Source of the DNA: Propionibacteriaceae bacterium
GTDB lineage: Bacteria > Actinomycetota > Actinomycetes > Propionibacteriales > Propionibacteriaceae
DNA length: 64,000 nt
Reading direction: 5' to 3'
Assembly: GCA_031271975.1 (NCBI GenBank)
Contig: JAISUR010000037.1
Location: 248,001-312,000 of the forward strand
Under the pieces are notes generated by a model, which worked only from the letters and a program-made list of their open reading frames with translations, had not been told where the DNA came from and did not search any database. Numbering within the stretch: the first letter of the stretch is position 1; each line of letters begins with the position of its first letter. Shown here piece by piece: positions 17,265-25,838 of the stretch. The position numbers were made by a program, and so were the translations under genes.

Positions 17265-17828
17265 ATGACCATCGTCTTCTTTGGGGATTCCATCACGGAT
17301 GTCGAGTATCGCGACATGTGGGATCCGCGGGAGCAGTTCAGCTGTTACGCGCTCATCGTGGCGGAGCGGGTCAAAGAACATGTCATCGCGAAAGGCGTGC
17401 CCGGGGAAACCGTCAATGGGTTGGTACGCCGGCTGGGGCCTGATGTCCTCGCACACGAGCCGACGCTTGTTTCCATCCTCATCGGCGTCAACGACGCCTA
17501 CCAAGAATCTGAAGGCGGAGCGGATGCGGAAGCCTTTGAGCGGTCTTACCGACTGATCTTGGAGCGGATTGCCGCGGCTGGGGCGCGCATCGTCCTCATG
17601 GAGCCCTTCCTGGTGGGAGACGAATACTGGCGGCCCGGCGTCGACTCGCGCATCGCGGTGGTGCGCCGCTTGGCGAGGGAATTTGGCGCGGCGCTGGTCC
17701 CCGCGGACGGCATCATGAACGCGGCGGCCTGCCGCGAGCGGGTCACCCGCGACGGTGTGCACCCGAATGCCCGCGGTGACGCAGTGCTGGCCGAAGCCTG
17801 GATTCGGTACGCCGGATTGGGCGGCTAG
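17265..17828 (+). CDS. SGNH/GDSL-family hydrolase
   Basis: 187 residues, no signal peptide. Block I is FFGDSIT with the nucleophile Ser9-type residue in GDS; block II Gly occurs in the AKGVPGETVNGL region; block III is GVNDAYQE (Gly-x-Asn-Asp); block V is DGVHPNARGDAVLAEAW with the catalytic Asp and His. Typical of cytoplasmic GDSL esterases acting on acyl or acetyl esters; the substrate is unknown. A hairpin follows at 17833-17855. Confidence 0.85.
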   Translation: MTIVFFGDSITDVEYRDMWDPREQFSCYALIVAERVKEHVIAKGVPGETVNGLVRRLGPDVLAHEPTLVSILIGVNDAYQESEGGADAEAFERSYRLILERIAAAGARIVLMEPFLVGDEYWRPGVDSRIAVVRRLAREFGAALVPADGIMNAAACRERVTRDGVHPNARGDAVLAEAWIRYAGLGG

Positions 17829-17832
17829 CTGC

Positions 17833-17855
17833 GCCGTTCGTCTATCCCGAACGGC
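17833..17855 (+). terminator. Hairpin after the SGNH hydrolase gene
   Basis: GCCGTTCG / CGAACGGC, a perfect 8-bp stem with a 7-base loop, starting 4 bases after the stop codon. No U-tract follows, as is common in high-GC genomes. Confidence 0.5.
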
Positions 17856-17897
17856 CATCGGGCGGCGCCACATCTGGTGGCTTCGCTACCCGGTGGC

Positions 17898-17903
17898 TAG
17901 AAT
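17898..17903 (+). promoter_or_regulatory. Candidate -10 of the PP2C-FHA operon
   Basis: TAGAAT. A start near 17910 would give a leader of about 130 bases before the phosphatase ATG. That leader carries a short GTG frame (17948-18043, 31 codons) whose TGA overlaps the ATG. Confidence 0.4.
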
Positions 17904-18039
17904 CACGCTGGGCACGGTGGTGCCCGGCTCATGAAAGTGGTGTTCTAGTGCCATTCGGTGCCCCCTCCGGCAGACGAGGCAGCGCGCTGGGTGCGCTGTC
18001 GCCGGTGGTCTGCGCCGTGCGCGGCTGGGAGGCTCGGCG

Positions 18040-18870
18040 ATGACGGACTTGTTGGAATCCGTCGCCGCGGTGGCCGTGAGCGACGTGGGCTTGCGGCGCA
18101 ACAGCAATGAGGACTCCGTGCTCGCTGATCCGCCCGTTTTCATCGTCGCCGATGGCATGGGCGGGCACGAAGCCGGCGAAGTCGCCTCCGGAATCGTGGT
18201 AGCGGAATTGTCGGCCCTCGCCGGACGGTTGGACGTGCAGATCGACGACGTGAAGGAACGCCTACACACGGCCCGGCTGCGCATTGAGGAAATTCCCACA
18301 TCCATCCCCGGTGCGCTGGCCGGGACGACCGTGTCGGGCGTGATCCTCACCACGGAGAGCGGGCAGCCCTACTGGCTGGGAGTAAACCTCGGAGATTCGC
18401 GCACTTACCGCTACTGGCAAGGCGAATTGGAACAGTTGTCGGTGGACCATTCCGAAGTCCAAGAGCTCATCGACGCTGGGCAACTGACCGTCGCCGAGGC
18501 GCGTCTGTCGCCGCGGCGCAACATCATTACGCGCGCGCTGGGCGCGGGCACGGCCGAGAATCCCGACTATTGGATGCGCCCGGTCACGGCGGGGGAGCGG
18601 TTGCTCATCTGCTCGGACGGACTGTCCTCAGATGTGGCCGATGAAGAGTTGGCGGCCATCCTGCGAGACCACCCGGACCGCGGTGAAGCTCTCGCCGCAT
18701 TGCTGGCCGCCGCGATGGGCGCGGGAGGCCACGACAACATTTCAATCATCGTGTTGGACGCCTTGCCTTTCGACGGCGGCGCCGAATCCGAAAACAGCAC
18801 CGACATGGAAGACACGGCCGAGAACTTCTTGCCCAGAAGGGCAATCTGGCCCGATGAGGAGGAAATATGA
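18040..18870 (+). CDS. PP2C-family serine/threonine protein phosphatase
   Basis: 276 residues, soluble. PPM motifs in order: SDVGLRRNSNEDS (metal-binding and phosphate-binding region), VADGMGGHEAGEVAS (Asp and Gly of the binuclear site), GTTVSGVI, VNLGDSRTYRY, and CSDGLSSDV followed by GGHDNISIIVLD (metal-binding Asp/Asn). A Glu/Asp-rich tail of about 35 residues follows the domain. The stop overlaps the next ATG by 4 bases, coupling it to the FHA protein, which is a plausible phosphothreonine-binding partner. No Ser/Thr kinase is in the window. Confidence 0.9.
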   Translation: MTDLLESVAAVAVSDVGLRRNSNEDSVLADPPVFIVADGMGGHEAGEVASGIVVAELSALAGRLDVQIDDVKERLHTARLRIEEIPTSIPGALAGTTVSGVILTTESGQPYWLGVNLGDSRTYRYWQGELEQLSVDHSEVQELIDAGQLTVAEARLSPRRNIITRALGAGTAENPDYWMRPVTAGERLLICSDGLSSDVADEELAAILRDHPDRGEALAALLAAAMGAGGHDNISIIVLDALPFDGGAESENSTDMEDTAENFLPRRAIWPDEEEI

Positions 18871-20225
18871 GCGCATATCTGGCCGTGGGGGATTGGCAGG
18901 CGCTGCGGAGCGATGGCTTCTTCGCGCTGCTTCCCAAAGACACCGAGCCGGAGCTGTTCGAGCAGTTCCGCAACGCCCTCGAAAACGGATTGCCGCTGGC
19001 AGAACTCGCGATAAAGGCCGACGGGATTCTGATCACGGGCGCTGTCGAATTGCCCTTTGAGCCCGCGGCGGAGCTAGCGGTCGCGCCCCAAGACCCTACC
19101 CAGGATGACGAAGGCGAGATCACGACCGAGTTAGACCCTTTGGATGTCGAACTTGAGGCACCGCCAGAGCCGGACAGCGCGATAGCCGATTTCGCAACTG
19201 GCGCAGCGGCCGAAGCTGAAGAGGCCGTGGCCGCAGACGAAGAAGTGGCCGCGGACGAAGAAGTGGCCGAAGAGGAAGAAGCAGCCGAAGAGGAAGAGAT
19301 AGCCGCAGAAGAAGAAGCAGCAGCGCCAGACGATTCGGATGCCGCGGCGGATGCGGCGATCCAAGATGGAGAAGCGCCGATGTACGACATGCCGGCCCAG
19401 TGCGAGGAGGCTGGACCGCCGAGCATCCCACCCGATGTGGACACGCGGTGGCTGCCACGCATCACGTTGGAAGCCGATGACTCGCCGTGGGCGCCACCGG
19501 GTGCCAGCGCTCTGTCAGCGCCGCCACCGCCTCCACCGCCGCAGCCGTTGCCAGAAGTGGCCGCCCCGCAGCCGTTTCCTGAAGTGCCCGCGCCACAGCC
19601 GTTTCCTGAAGTGTCCGCCCCAGAGCCGGTCCCGGCGAGCGCTCCCACGCCTGGGCTCATAACCGGATTCCCGGGCAGCCTGGCTCCGGCCCCTTCCCAG
19701 CCACCGCCGGCCGAACCCGAGGTCGCCGCTCCGGCGCCGTTGCCGGGAGCCCCGGTGCCCGCAGACCAAGCCGTGGTAATGGGTAGGCGTTGCGGCGTGT
19801 GCGGCACACCCAACCGGCCGCAGTCGACTCATTGCGGCAACTGTGGATTCCAACTCGTCGGCGAGGCCCAACTCATGCCGCGACCCACGTTGGGCCACGT
19901 TGAACTGACGACGGGGGAGTCCTACCCATTGGACCGCCCCATCATCATTGGGCGGCGGCCGCGCACCGACCGCTTTTCTGGGGTAGATGTGCCCCGGCTG
20001 GTCGCGGTACCGGCTGAACTGTCCGACATTTCCCGCTCGCACCTTCGCATCGAGTTGCGGGACTGGGACGTAGTCGTGTCCGACCTGGGTTCCACCAACG
20101 GGACGCTGCTGCGCCGCGCGGGGCAGGCGGACAAACGGATGCGCCTCGGCGAGGACATCGTGGTCCGCGACGGCGACGTGTTCGACCTGGGCAGCGGCAT
20201 CCGCGTACACGTGACCCGCGTGTGA
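18867..20225 (+). CDS. FHA domain protein with zinc ribbon and acidic and proline-rich linkers
   Basis: 452 residues. Order: a compact N-terminal segment of unknown fold (1-80), an extremely acidic Ala/Glu tract (about 110-155), a Pro-rich linker with three 9-residue PQP[LF]PEVxA repeats (225-251), a CxxC...CxxC zinc ribbon (CGVCGTPNRPQSTHCGNCGF), and a C-terminal FHA domain (about 355-452) with the IIIGRRP, SRSHLRIE and STNGTLL motifs that bind phosphothreonine. Probably an adaptor recognising phosphorylated proteins, dephosphorylated by the coupled PP2C. No membrane segment. Confidence 0.85.
   Translation: MSAYLAVGDWQALRSDGFFALLPKDTEPELFEQFRNALENGLPLAELAIKADGILITGAVELPFEPAAELAVAPQDPTQDDEGEITTELDPLDVELEAPPEPDSAIADFATGAAAEAEEAVAADEEVAADEEVAEEEEAAEEEEIAAEEEAAAPDDSDAAADAAIQDGEAPMYDMPAQCEEAGPPSIPPDVDTRWLPRITLEADDSPWAPPGASALSAPPPPPPPQPLPEVAAPQPFPEVPAPQPFPEVSAPEPVPASAPTPGLITGFPGSLAPAPSQPPPAEPEVAAPAPLPGAPVPADQAVVMGRRCGVCGTPNRPQSTHCGNCGFQLVGEAQLMPRPTLGHVELTTGESYPLDRPIIIGRRPRTDRFSGVDVPRLVAVPAELSDISRSHLRIELRDWDVVVSDLGSTNGTLLRRAGQADKRMRLGEDIVVRDGDVFDLGSGIRVHVTRV
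19539..19619 (+). repeat. Three tandem 27-base units in the FHA gene
   Basis: Three units of 27 bases encode PQPLPEVAA, PQPFPEVPA and PQPFPEVSA. Units two and three are nearly identical at DNA level (GCCGTTTCCTGAAGTG in both), suggesting recent slippage. Confidence 0.8.
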
Positions 20226-20241
20226 GGCCTTCGAGCGAGGC

Positions 20242-20247
20242 TACAAT
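20242..20247 (+). promoter_or_regulatory. Candidate -10 of relA
   Basis: TACAAT, 24 bases before the GTG at 20272. It leaves a leader of about 18 bases with a GGGGG Shine-Dalgarno, so relA is a leadered transcript. Confidence 0.5.
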
Positions 20248-20271
20248 GGTCCCCAACCGATCGGGGGCAGC

Positions 20272-22545
20272 GTGAGCCAGGCAGAGGAGATTCAGGACGA
20301 GCGCACGGTCGTCCTGCCCAAGGCCGAGCAGTCGCGCCTGCGCATGCGGCAGGTGCTGGCCCGGCTGGGCGCCCAGCGGCCGCACCAGACCCCGGTGCTT
20401 GATCCGCTGATCAAGATCGTGCGGGAGCATTCCAAGAACGCCGACATCGCGCTGCTCGAAAAGGCCTACCGGACGGCGGAGCATTATCACCGGGGCCAGT
20501 TCCGCAAGAACGGCGACGCCTTCATCACCCACCCGCTGGCTGTCGCCACCATCCTGGCCGGGCTCGGCATGAACGAGACGACGCTGTGCGCCGCGCTGCG
20601 GCACGACACCGTGGAAGACACCTCGTACACAGTCGAGCAGTTGAAAGCCGACTTCGGCGCAGAGATCGCGATGATGGTCGACGGCGTGACGAAGCTGGAC
20701 AAGATCCAATACGGCGAGATGGCCAAAGCCGAGACTATCCGCAAGATGGTGCTTGCGATGAGCCGCGACATCCGCGTGCTCGTCATCAAGCTGGGAGACC
20801 GGCTGCACAACATGCGCACGCTGGGGCATCTGCGGCAGGATCGGCAGTTGGCGATCGCCCGCGAGACTCTTGAGATTTTCGCCCCGCTGGCACACCGCCT
20901 CGGCATGAACGCCATCAAATGGGAACTGGAAGACCTCGCCTTCGCGACCCTGGAGCCGAAGATCTACCACGAGATCGTCAAGATGGTCGCAGAGCGCGCC
21001 CCGCTGCGGCAGGACTACCTCAACCACGTCATCGAGCAAGTGAAAGCCGACTTGGACGCCGCGGGCATCAAAGCGACGGTTTACGGCCGCCCGAAGCACT
21101 TTTACTCGATCTACCAAAAGATGGTCGTGCGCGGGAAAGAGTTCGCGGACATCTACGACCTGGTCGGCGTGCGGATCCTCGTCGAGACGAAACGTGAATG
21201 CTATGAGGCGCTGGACCCGATCCACGCGCGCTGGAAGCCGATCCCGTCGCGCTTCAAGGACTACATCGCGATGCCGAAGTTCAACTTCTACCAGTCGCTG
21301 CACACCACCGTGCTGGGTCCGGGCGGTAAAGCCGTGGAGTTGCAGATCCGCACGCACGAGATGCACCGGCAGGCCGAATACGGCGTGGCCGCGCACTGGA
21401 AGTACAAACAGGGCAAAGCCTCCGGGGACGAAATCAACTGGGTGCACCAGCTCAACCAGTGGCAGCGCGAAGCGGAGGATCCCGACGAATTCCTCGACGA
21501 CCTGCGCTACGAGATCTCGAACGACGAGCAGGTTTTCGTCTTCACCCCGAAGGGAGACGTGAAGAGCCTGCCCGAAGGCTCCACGCCGGTCGACTTCGCC
21601 TACTACGTCCACACCGAAGTGGGCCACCGCACCATTGGCGCGCGCGTGAACGGGCGGCTCGTCCCGTTGGAATCGAAGCTGAGCACCGGGGATTCGGTTG
21701 AAATCCTGACTTCCAAGGCCCCCGACGCGGGGCCCAGCCGCGACTGGCTCAACTTCGTCAAGAGCCCGCGCACCCGGGCGAAGATCCGGCAGTATTTCCA
21801 GCGGGAGCGCCGCGAGGAGTCCATCGAGACTGGCAAGGACTTGCTGGCCAAGCAGATGCGCCGCGAAGCCCTGCCCACGCGGCGTCTGCTGACTGCCGAG
21901 AAGATGGCCGGGCTCGCCGAGCACTTCAAGGTGGCCGACGTCAACGCCCTGTACGCCGCCATCGGCGAGGGCACAGTTTCCGCGCAGTCGGTCGTGCAGC
22001 GGATGGTCGCCGAAGAAGGCGGATCGGTCGGCGTCACGGAATTGACTGGCGATGTGCCAGTTATCGGGCACGTGCGCCACGGCCGCACGTCGTCCACGGA
22101 GGCCGGCGTCGTGGTCCAGAACGACCCGAGCGTGTGGGTGAAGCTCGCCAAGTGCTGTATGCCGGTTCCCGGCGACCAAATCATCGGCTTCATTACCCAC
22201 GCCAACGGGGTTTCGGTGCACCGCGCGGACTGCACCAACGCGGGCGACTTGAAATCCCGGCCCGAACGGCTCGTCGAAGTGTCCTGGGCGCCCACTGCGG
22301 GCAGTTCCTTCCAAGTGGCCCTGCACGTGGAGGGCCTGGATCGCTCCGGAGCCTTGTCAGATGTGACAAAAGTGTTCTCGGACCAGAAGATCTCGTTGCT
22401 CTCGGCGAACCTGTCCACGGACAAGGACCGCACCTTCAAGTTCCGCCTGACTTTCGAGACGACCGATCCGAAACACCTCGACCACCTCATTTCGGCGGTG
22501 CGCCGCGTGGAAGGCGTCTACGACGTGTACCGGCTGCGCGGCTAA
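20272..22545 (+). CDS. relA: Bifunctional (p)ppGpp synthetase/hydrolase RSH
   Basis: 757 residues, long RSH form. Domains: HD hydrolase (about 50-205; HPLAVATIL, then HDTVEDT near residue 111, and KLGDRLHNMRTL) with the metal-binding residues intact; synthetase (about 245-360; GRPKHFYSIYQKM, RFKDYIAMPKFNFYQSLHTTV, and ELQIRTHEMHRQAEYGVAAHWKYK in pieces); TGS (about 405-470; FVFTPKGDVKSLPEGSTPVDFAYYVHT); helical and zinc-finger region with CCMPVPGD; ACT (about 680-757). Both activities are therefore expected. Its TAA overlaps the TAG of the convergent LRV gene within the bases CTAA. Confidence 0.95.
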   Translation: MSQAEEIQDERTVVLPKAEQSRLRMRQVLARLGAQRPHQTPVLDPLIKIVREHSKNADIALLEKAYRTAEHYHRGQFRKNGDAFITHPLAVATILAGLGMNETTLCAALRHDTVEDTSYTVEQLKADFGAEIAMMVDGVTKLDKIQYGEMAKAETIRKMVLAMSRDIRVLVIKLGDRLHNMRTLGHLRQDRQLAIARETLEIFAPLAHRLGMNAIKWELEDLAFATLEPKIYHEIVKMVAERAPLRQDYLNHVIEQVKADLDAAGIKATVYGRPKHFYSIYQKMVVRGKEFADIYDLVGVRILVETKRECYEALDPIHARWKPIPSRFKDYIAMPKFNFYQSLHTTVLGPGGKAVELQIRTHEMHRQAEYGVAAHWKYKQGKASGDEINWVHQLNQWQREAEDPDEFLDDLRYEISNDEQVFVFTPKGDVKSLPEGSTPVDFAYYVHTEVGHRTIGARVNGRLVPLESKLSTGDSVEILTSKAPDAGPSRDWLNFVKSPRTRAKIRQYFQRERREESIETGKDLLAKQMRREALPTRRLLTAEKMAGLAEHFKVADVNALYAAIGEGTVSAQSVVQRMVAEEGGSVGVTELTGDVPVIGHVRHGRTSSTEAGVVVQNDPSVWVKLAKCCMPVPGDQIIGFITHANGVSVHRADCTNAGDLKSRPERLVEVSWAPTAGSSFQVALHVEGLDRSGALSDVTKVFSDQKISLLSANLSTDKDRTFKFRLTFETTDPKHLDHLISAVRRVEGVYDVYRLRG

Positions 22546-23831
22546 CGCGGCTTGGTGTTCAGGTATGCGCGGGTGGCCACCGGCGTGAGCGCGGCGGCGA
22601 GGAATCCGATGCTCGCCACGGGGATGGCGTTATAGACCAGGCATCCAAGAATCGACACCACTGCGATGTAAGCCGGCCCGTCGAGGTCGTACAGCATTGG
22701 ACCCAGGGCCGAACTCCAAAGTGCCTGCATCGCCGGGGAGAAGATGATTGTGGCCGCAACAGCTACAAAGGCAATGCTGGGGCGCCCGCGCAAGGCGATC
22801 CAGCCGGCCGCCAGTAGCGCCAAGAACACCGCTTCCACCAAGCAACCAATCACGCCGATGTCGCCCACGTAGAAATCAACGCGGTAAATGGAACTGAACC
22901 CCCCGAGGTTGCTAATCGCGCACATCAAGATGTAACCGCCGAAGAAGCCCGCCGCAGGACCCTTCATCCGTGCAGGCGCGGGGGCTACGGCCACCACCAG
23001 TCCCAACGCGACCAGCTGGATGACCACGGAGAGTACATTGGGAATCGCGTAGTCGCTCCAATCGATGGCCTGCACCAGAACGCGCCGCAGAATATCGACC
23101 ACGGCCAGGCCGATTGCCAGCATCAACCAAGTGGTCTTGGTGGACGGCCCGTAGCCCAGGTAGAGGCCCGGACCCTGCGCCGCGTACTGGTACTGGCCTG
23201 GATAGTACTGCTGGGCCCCGGGGTATCCGGCCTGCTGGTAGCCGTAGGACGGTCCAACGGCCCCCTGGGACGGTGTGGCTTGCTGCTGGCCGTACCATCC
23301 CTGGTTGGATTGCGGCCCGGCCACAGGTTGGGCGCTCTGCTGGGCGGATTGCGCCGGCGCGGCGCCCTTCGGCTTCATCCAGGGCATTCCCGGCACGGAT
23401 TGTGGCGCCGCAGGCGTTTCGGCGACTGGGGGAACGGCCGCCGGGTACACCGCGGTCGGCGGGGTCTGCGACAAGATCGGGCGCACCGTCGTGGCATAAG
23501 GATCAGGCTCAGGTTCAGGTTGAAGCTCAGGTGTGGGGTCGGCATGCTCTGGTTGATAGTCGACATCGTCGACCGCCGCGAACTCCGCGGTCGAGTGCTC
23601 CGGTTCGTACTCTTCGACAGCCGGATTGTTCCGCAACTCAACGGCCTGTTTGACTTCCGGCCCCCCGTAGGTGGCCAGCCAATCCAACAGGCCCTGGTAT
23701 GCGGCCGGATGCCCGGCCACCTGCACCCAAAGGCGCTGGTGCGCCTGCGCGATCTGCATCAGGTCGGTGGCACTGGTTGCGGGGTCTTCCAGCGCCGCGG
23801 CAGCGGCGGCAATGTCGGTGTAGTCAGCCAT
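22542..23831 (-). CDS. LRV-domain membrane protein, function unknown
   Basis: 429 residues. The N-terminus (about 1-75) resembles the actinobacterial variant leucine-rich repeat: LEDPATSATDLMQIAQAH, then HPAAYQGLLDWLATYGGPEVKQAVE. Next come an acidic Pro/Glu segment and a Gln/Tyr/Pro-rich linker (GYQQAGYPGAQQYYPGQYQY), then six or so membrane helices from about residue 225 to the end. Lineage-specific; I cannot name a function. ATG at 23831 has GGAAGG seven bases upstream. The similar Gln/Tyr/Pro-rich start of the divergent gene at 23998 suggests related envelope proteins. Confidence 0.75.
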   Translation of the reverse strand: MADYTDIAAAAAALEDPATSATDLMQIAQAHQRLWVQVAGHPAAYQGLLDWLATYGGPEVKQAVELRNNPAVEEYEPEHSTAEFAAVDDVDYQPEHADPTPELQPEPEPDPYATTVRPILSQTPPTAVYPAAVPPVAETPAAPQSVPGMPWMKPKGAAPAQSAQQSAQPVAGPQSNQGWYGQQQATPSQGAVGPSYGYQQAGYPGAQQYYPGQYQYAAQGPGLYLGYGPSTKTTWLMLAIGLAVVDILRRVLVQAIDWSDYAIPNVLSVVIQLVALGLVVAVAPAPARMKGPAAGFFGGYILMCAISNLGGFSSIYRVDFYVGDIGVIGCLVEAVFLALLAAGWIALRGRPSIAFVAVAATIIFSPAMQALWSSALGPMLYDLDGPAYIAVVSILGCLVYNAIPVASIGFLAAALTPVATRAYLNTKPR

Positions 23832-23860
23832 GACGGAACCTTCCACTCAAACTGCGCCAC

Positions 23861-23866
23861 AGCCTA
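23861..23866 (-). promoter_or_regulatory. Candidate -10 of the LRV gene
   Basis: TAGGCT on the minus strand, 29 bases before the ATG at 23831, leaving a short leader that holds GGAAGG. Confidence 0.4.
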
Positions 23867-23947
23867 CCGCGCGGCAAGCCACCTGCGGCCAGGGCTTCAG
23901 ATGCTGTCTCACGCCATCGCGGGTTTCGAGCCGCTGTGGATCGTCAG

Positions 23948-23953
23948 TAGACT
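23948..23953 (+). promoter_or_regulatory. Candidate -10 of the small membrane protein gene
   Basis: TAGACT, 44 bases before the ATG at 23998; the leader carries GGAG seven bases before the ATG. Confidence 0.4.
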
Positions 23954-23997
23954 TGGTGGGCCGAGTGGAAACGGCCGGCAGGACGGTTGGAGATCAA

Positions 23998-24462
23998 ATG
24001 ACGCAGGGGTATTACGGCGGCCCCGAGCCGCAGTTCGACCCGCCCGGCTACCAGCAGCCCGCCTTCGAGGCTTACCCACAGCAGCCAGCGGCATATCCAG
24101 AGCAGCCGTACCAGCAATATGGCCAGGCCCAGTACGGGCAGCAGTATCCGCAGCAGCCAGCGGCACAACCGGCGTATGTCGTCTACCAAGCACCCGGCTA
24201 CTACGTGGCGCCGTATCCGCAGACCGCGGCGGGCAACGGATTGGTGCTGGGCGCGTTCATCACCAACATCGTGACCATGTCCCTACTACTGTTCACGATC
24301 ATCGGCGTCATCGCGTACGCCTGGATGATTCCGATGACGATGATGACCTACAACATCTACAAGGGCCGACGCCCCAACACGACCGCGCTCGGAATCTGCT
24401 CGCTGCTGTTCTGTAACACCATCTCGGGGATCCTGCTGCTGTGCGCGCCCAAGCAGGACTAG
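23998..24462 (+). CDS. Small membrane protein with Gln/Tyr/Pro-rich N-terminus
   Basis: 154 residues. The first 75 are Gln/Tyr/Pro-rich (EAYPQQPAAYPEQPYQQYG and similar), followed by two hydrophobic stretches (GLVLGAFITNIVTMSLLLFTII, ALGICSLLFCNTISGILLLC, shown in parts) separated by a short basic loop KGRRP. The start is set by GGAG before ATG 23998; the longer open frame upstream crosses the promoter. The composition recalls DUF4190-type actinobacterial proteins, but I do not recognise a defined family. Confidence 0.65.
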   Translation: MTQGYYGGPEPQFDPPGYQQPAFEAYPQQPAAYPEQPYQQYGQAQYGQQYPQQPAAQPAYVVYQAPGYYVAPYPQTAAGNGLVLGAFITNIVTMSLLLFTIIGVIAYAWMIPMTMMTYNIYKGRRPNTTALGICSLLFCNTISGILLLCAPKQD

Positions 24463-24490
24463 AACCGGCACAACGGCTGGCCCGCCAGAG

Positions 24491-24496
24491 TAGATT
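24491..24496 (+). promoter_or_regulatory. Leaderless-type -10 of the lipoprotein gene
   Basis: TAGATT, 6 bases before the ATG at 24503. Confidence 0.55.
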
Positions 24497-24502
24497 GGGC
24501 TC

Positions 24503-25432
24503 ATGACCAGCGTTTGGAAGGCGGCTCTCGCAGCCGCGTTGGCAATTTGCCTGGCGGGATGCGTGCCCACGCCGACCCAAACCCCGACCAGCACACCGTC
24601 ATCGACCGCGCCCGTGGAGCCAACAAGCCCCCCGATAGCCACGCTCGATGACTTGATTTCCGACTTGACAAGCCAAAATGAGCCAATGAGTGCGCAGTTG
24701 GCACAGGCTCTTTCGATCTACTCCGAGGTTGAAATCGCCGACGCGCTCGACGCGCACTGGCAAGCGACCAGCTACCAAGCGGTCCAGGAAGCGATGAGTT
24801 GGTACGGCGTGTTCTGCGACCTGGAGCAGACTGCCGACGAAAGCGTGCTGTGGCCGGTGTACCTATCGGGCTCCATCCGCTACGGCGCCGAGGAATGCGG
24901 CCGGGCCATCGAGGCGATCCTCGGCGGCGAATCGATCTACTTGGAGGCGTATGTCGCGCTGGGGGAGAGCGCCCGAAGCCCCTATGGCGCCATCGACGTG
25001 ACCGCGGTCCCGCTCCCAACCGACCTGGGCAAAGGAGCGCTGCCGAAGCTGTCGAGCTCTCCGAAATCGGGTGGCAAGAAGACGCCCGGCAAGTATCTCG
25101 CCATAGAGCGCCTGGACGGCAACGACGCCCCAATCGGCACCATCGCTTACTACTACGACGCGGATTCCATCGCCCAAAACGCCGACGAATTGGCTTCGGT
25201 GGCGCTGGTAGTACGTAAGTACGAAAAATGGCAGACCAGCAGTACCAAGCTGCAGCTATATCGCTGCCAGACTACGGTGTACGGCATCAACGTCCAGACC
25301 AAGAAGTACTTCGCGAAAGTCACCGCCAAGGGGACCACGGAAGCCGTCGAAGGCGACGAACCGGTCAACAACAAGCTCTATCTGCCGTGCACCGACGTCT
25401 ACGACGACGTGGTGGAGATGATGACGTCATAA
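24503..25432 (+). CDS. Putative lipoprotein, function unknown
   Basis: 309 residues. Signal peptide MTSVWKAALAAALAICLAGC with lipobox LAGC, acylated Cys at residue 20, then a Thr/Pro/Ser-rich spacer (TPTQTPTSTPSSTAPVEPT). The mature part has no family I recognise; it carries four or so cysteines (CDLEQT, EECGRA, YRCQTT, LPCTDV) that could pair after export. Exported and membrane-anchored by inference. The next gene, a small membrane ORF, starts 17 bases later. Confidence 0.72.
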   Translation: MTSVWKAALAAALAICLAGCVPTPTQTPTSTPSSTAPVEPTSPPIATLDDLISDLTSQNEPMSAQLAQALSIYSEVEIADALDAHWQATSYQAVQEAMSWYGVFCDLEQTADESVLWPVYLSGSIRYGAEECGRAIEAILGGESIYLEAYVALGESARSPYGAIDVTAVPLPTDLGKGALPKLSSSPKSGGKKTPGKYLAIERLDGNDAPIGTIAYYYDADSIAQNADELASVALVVRKYEKWQTSSTKLQLYRCQTTVYGINVQTKKYFAKVTAKGTTEAVEGDEPVNNKLYLPCTDVYDDVVEMMTS

Positions 25433-25448
25433 CTCTGGACGGACGTTG

Positions 25449-25622
25449 GTGTTCATCGCCTTTGCTTGCTTCGTGGTGATGGGGTTTCTCGGTGTGGTGT
25501 TCTTTGGTGTTCCCGACGACGCTCCTGAGATGCCTCCGGAGGAGGAAATCGACCCATCGCTAGAGGAGTTTCTGGTAGCGCTGGCCCTAATCCCGGGCGG
25601 GGCAGAACCGCGGCTGACATAA
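25449..25622 (+). CDS. Possible small membrane protein (57 residues)
   Basis: GTG at 25449 to TAA at 25620-25622. The peptide has one N-terminal membrane helix (VFIAFACFVVMGFLGVVFFG) followed by an acidic tail (DDAPEMPPEEEIDP) and a second weakly hydrophobic segment. The arrangement, one helix with an acidic tail, is protein-like, and the frame fills the gap between the lipoprotein and the sortase region. No homologue is recognised and no clear Shine-Dalgarno is seen, so this is tentative. Confidence 0.4.
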   Translation: MFIAFACFVVMGFLGVVFFGVPDDAPEMPPEEEIDPSLEEFLVALALIPGGAEPRLT

Positions 25623-25808
25623 TGCACATTATCGGACATCAAAGAGTGCAAACGGCAGACTCGATAATTGTGGCTTCAATCGACGCTGAGACTGGCCGCA
25701 CGGGCGACGGTCACCAGGTTGAAATCGTGCTCGATGGAGTGTTTCAGCGCCGACGCGGCGCTCAGACTAGCTGTCATCCAGATGGAATGAGATGGGCCTG
25801 CTCATGGT

Positions 25809-25814
25809 TACACT
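25809..25814 (+). promoter_or_regulatory. Candidate -10 of the sortase operon
   Basis: TACACT, about 25 bases before the sortase ATG at 25839; the short leader contains GAGGAGG. The 186 bases upstream (25623-25808) hold no gene I can support. Confidence 0.45.
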
Positions 25815-25838
25815 TGAGTGGACGCGAGGAGGCCTGCC

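Noticed and set aside
19190..19330. GA-rich tract in the FHA gene as a coding-sequence frameshift or microsatellite
   Set aside because: Reading frame is intact and the tract encodes an acidic linker of Ala and Glu, which is common in such proteins.
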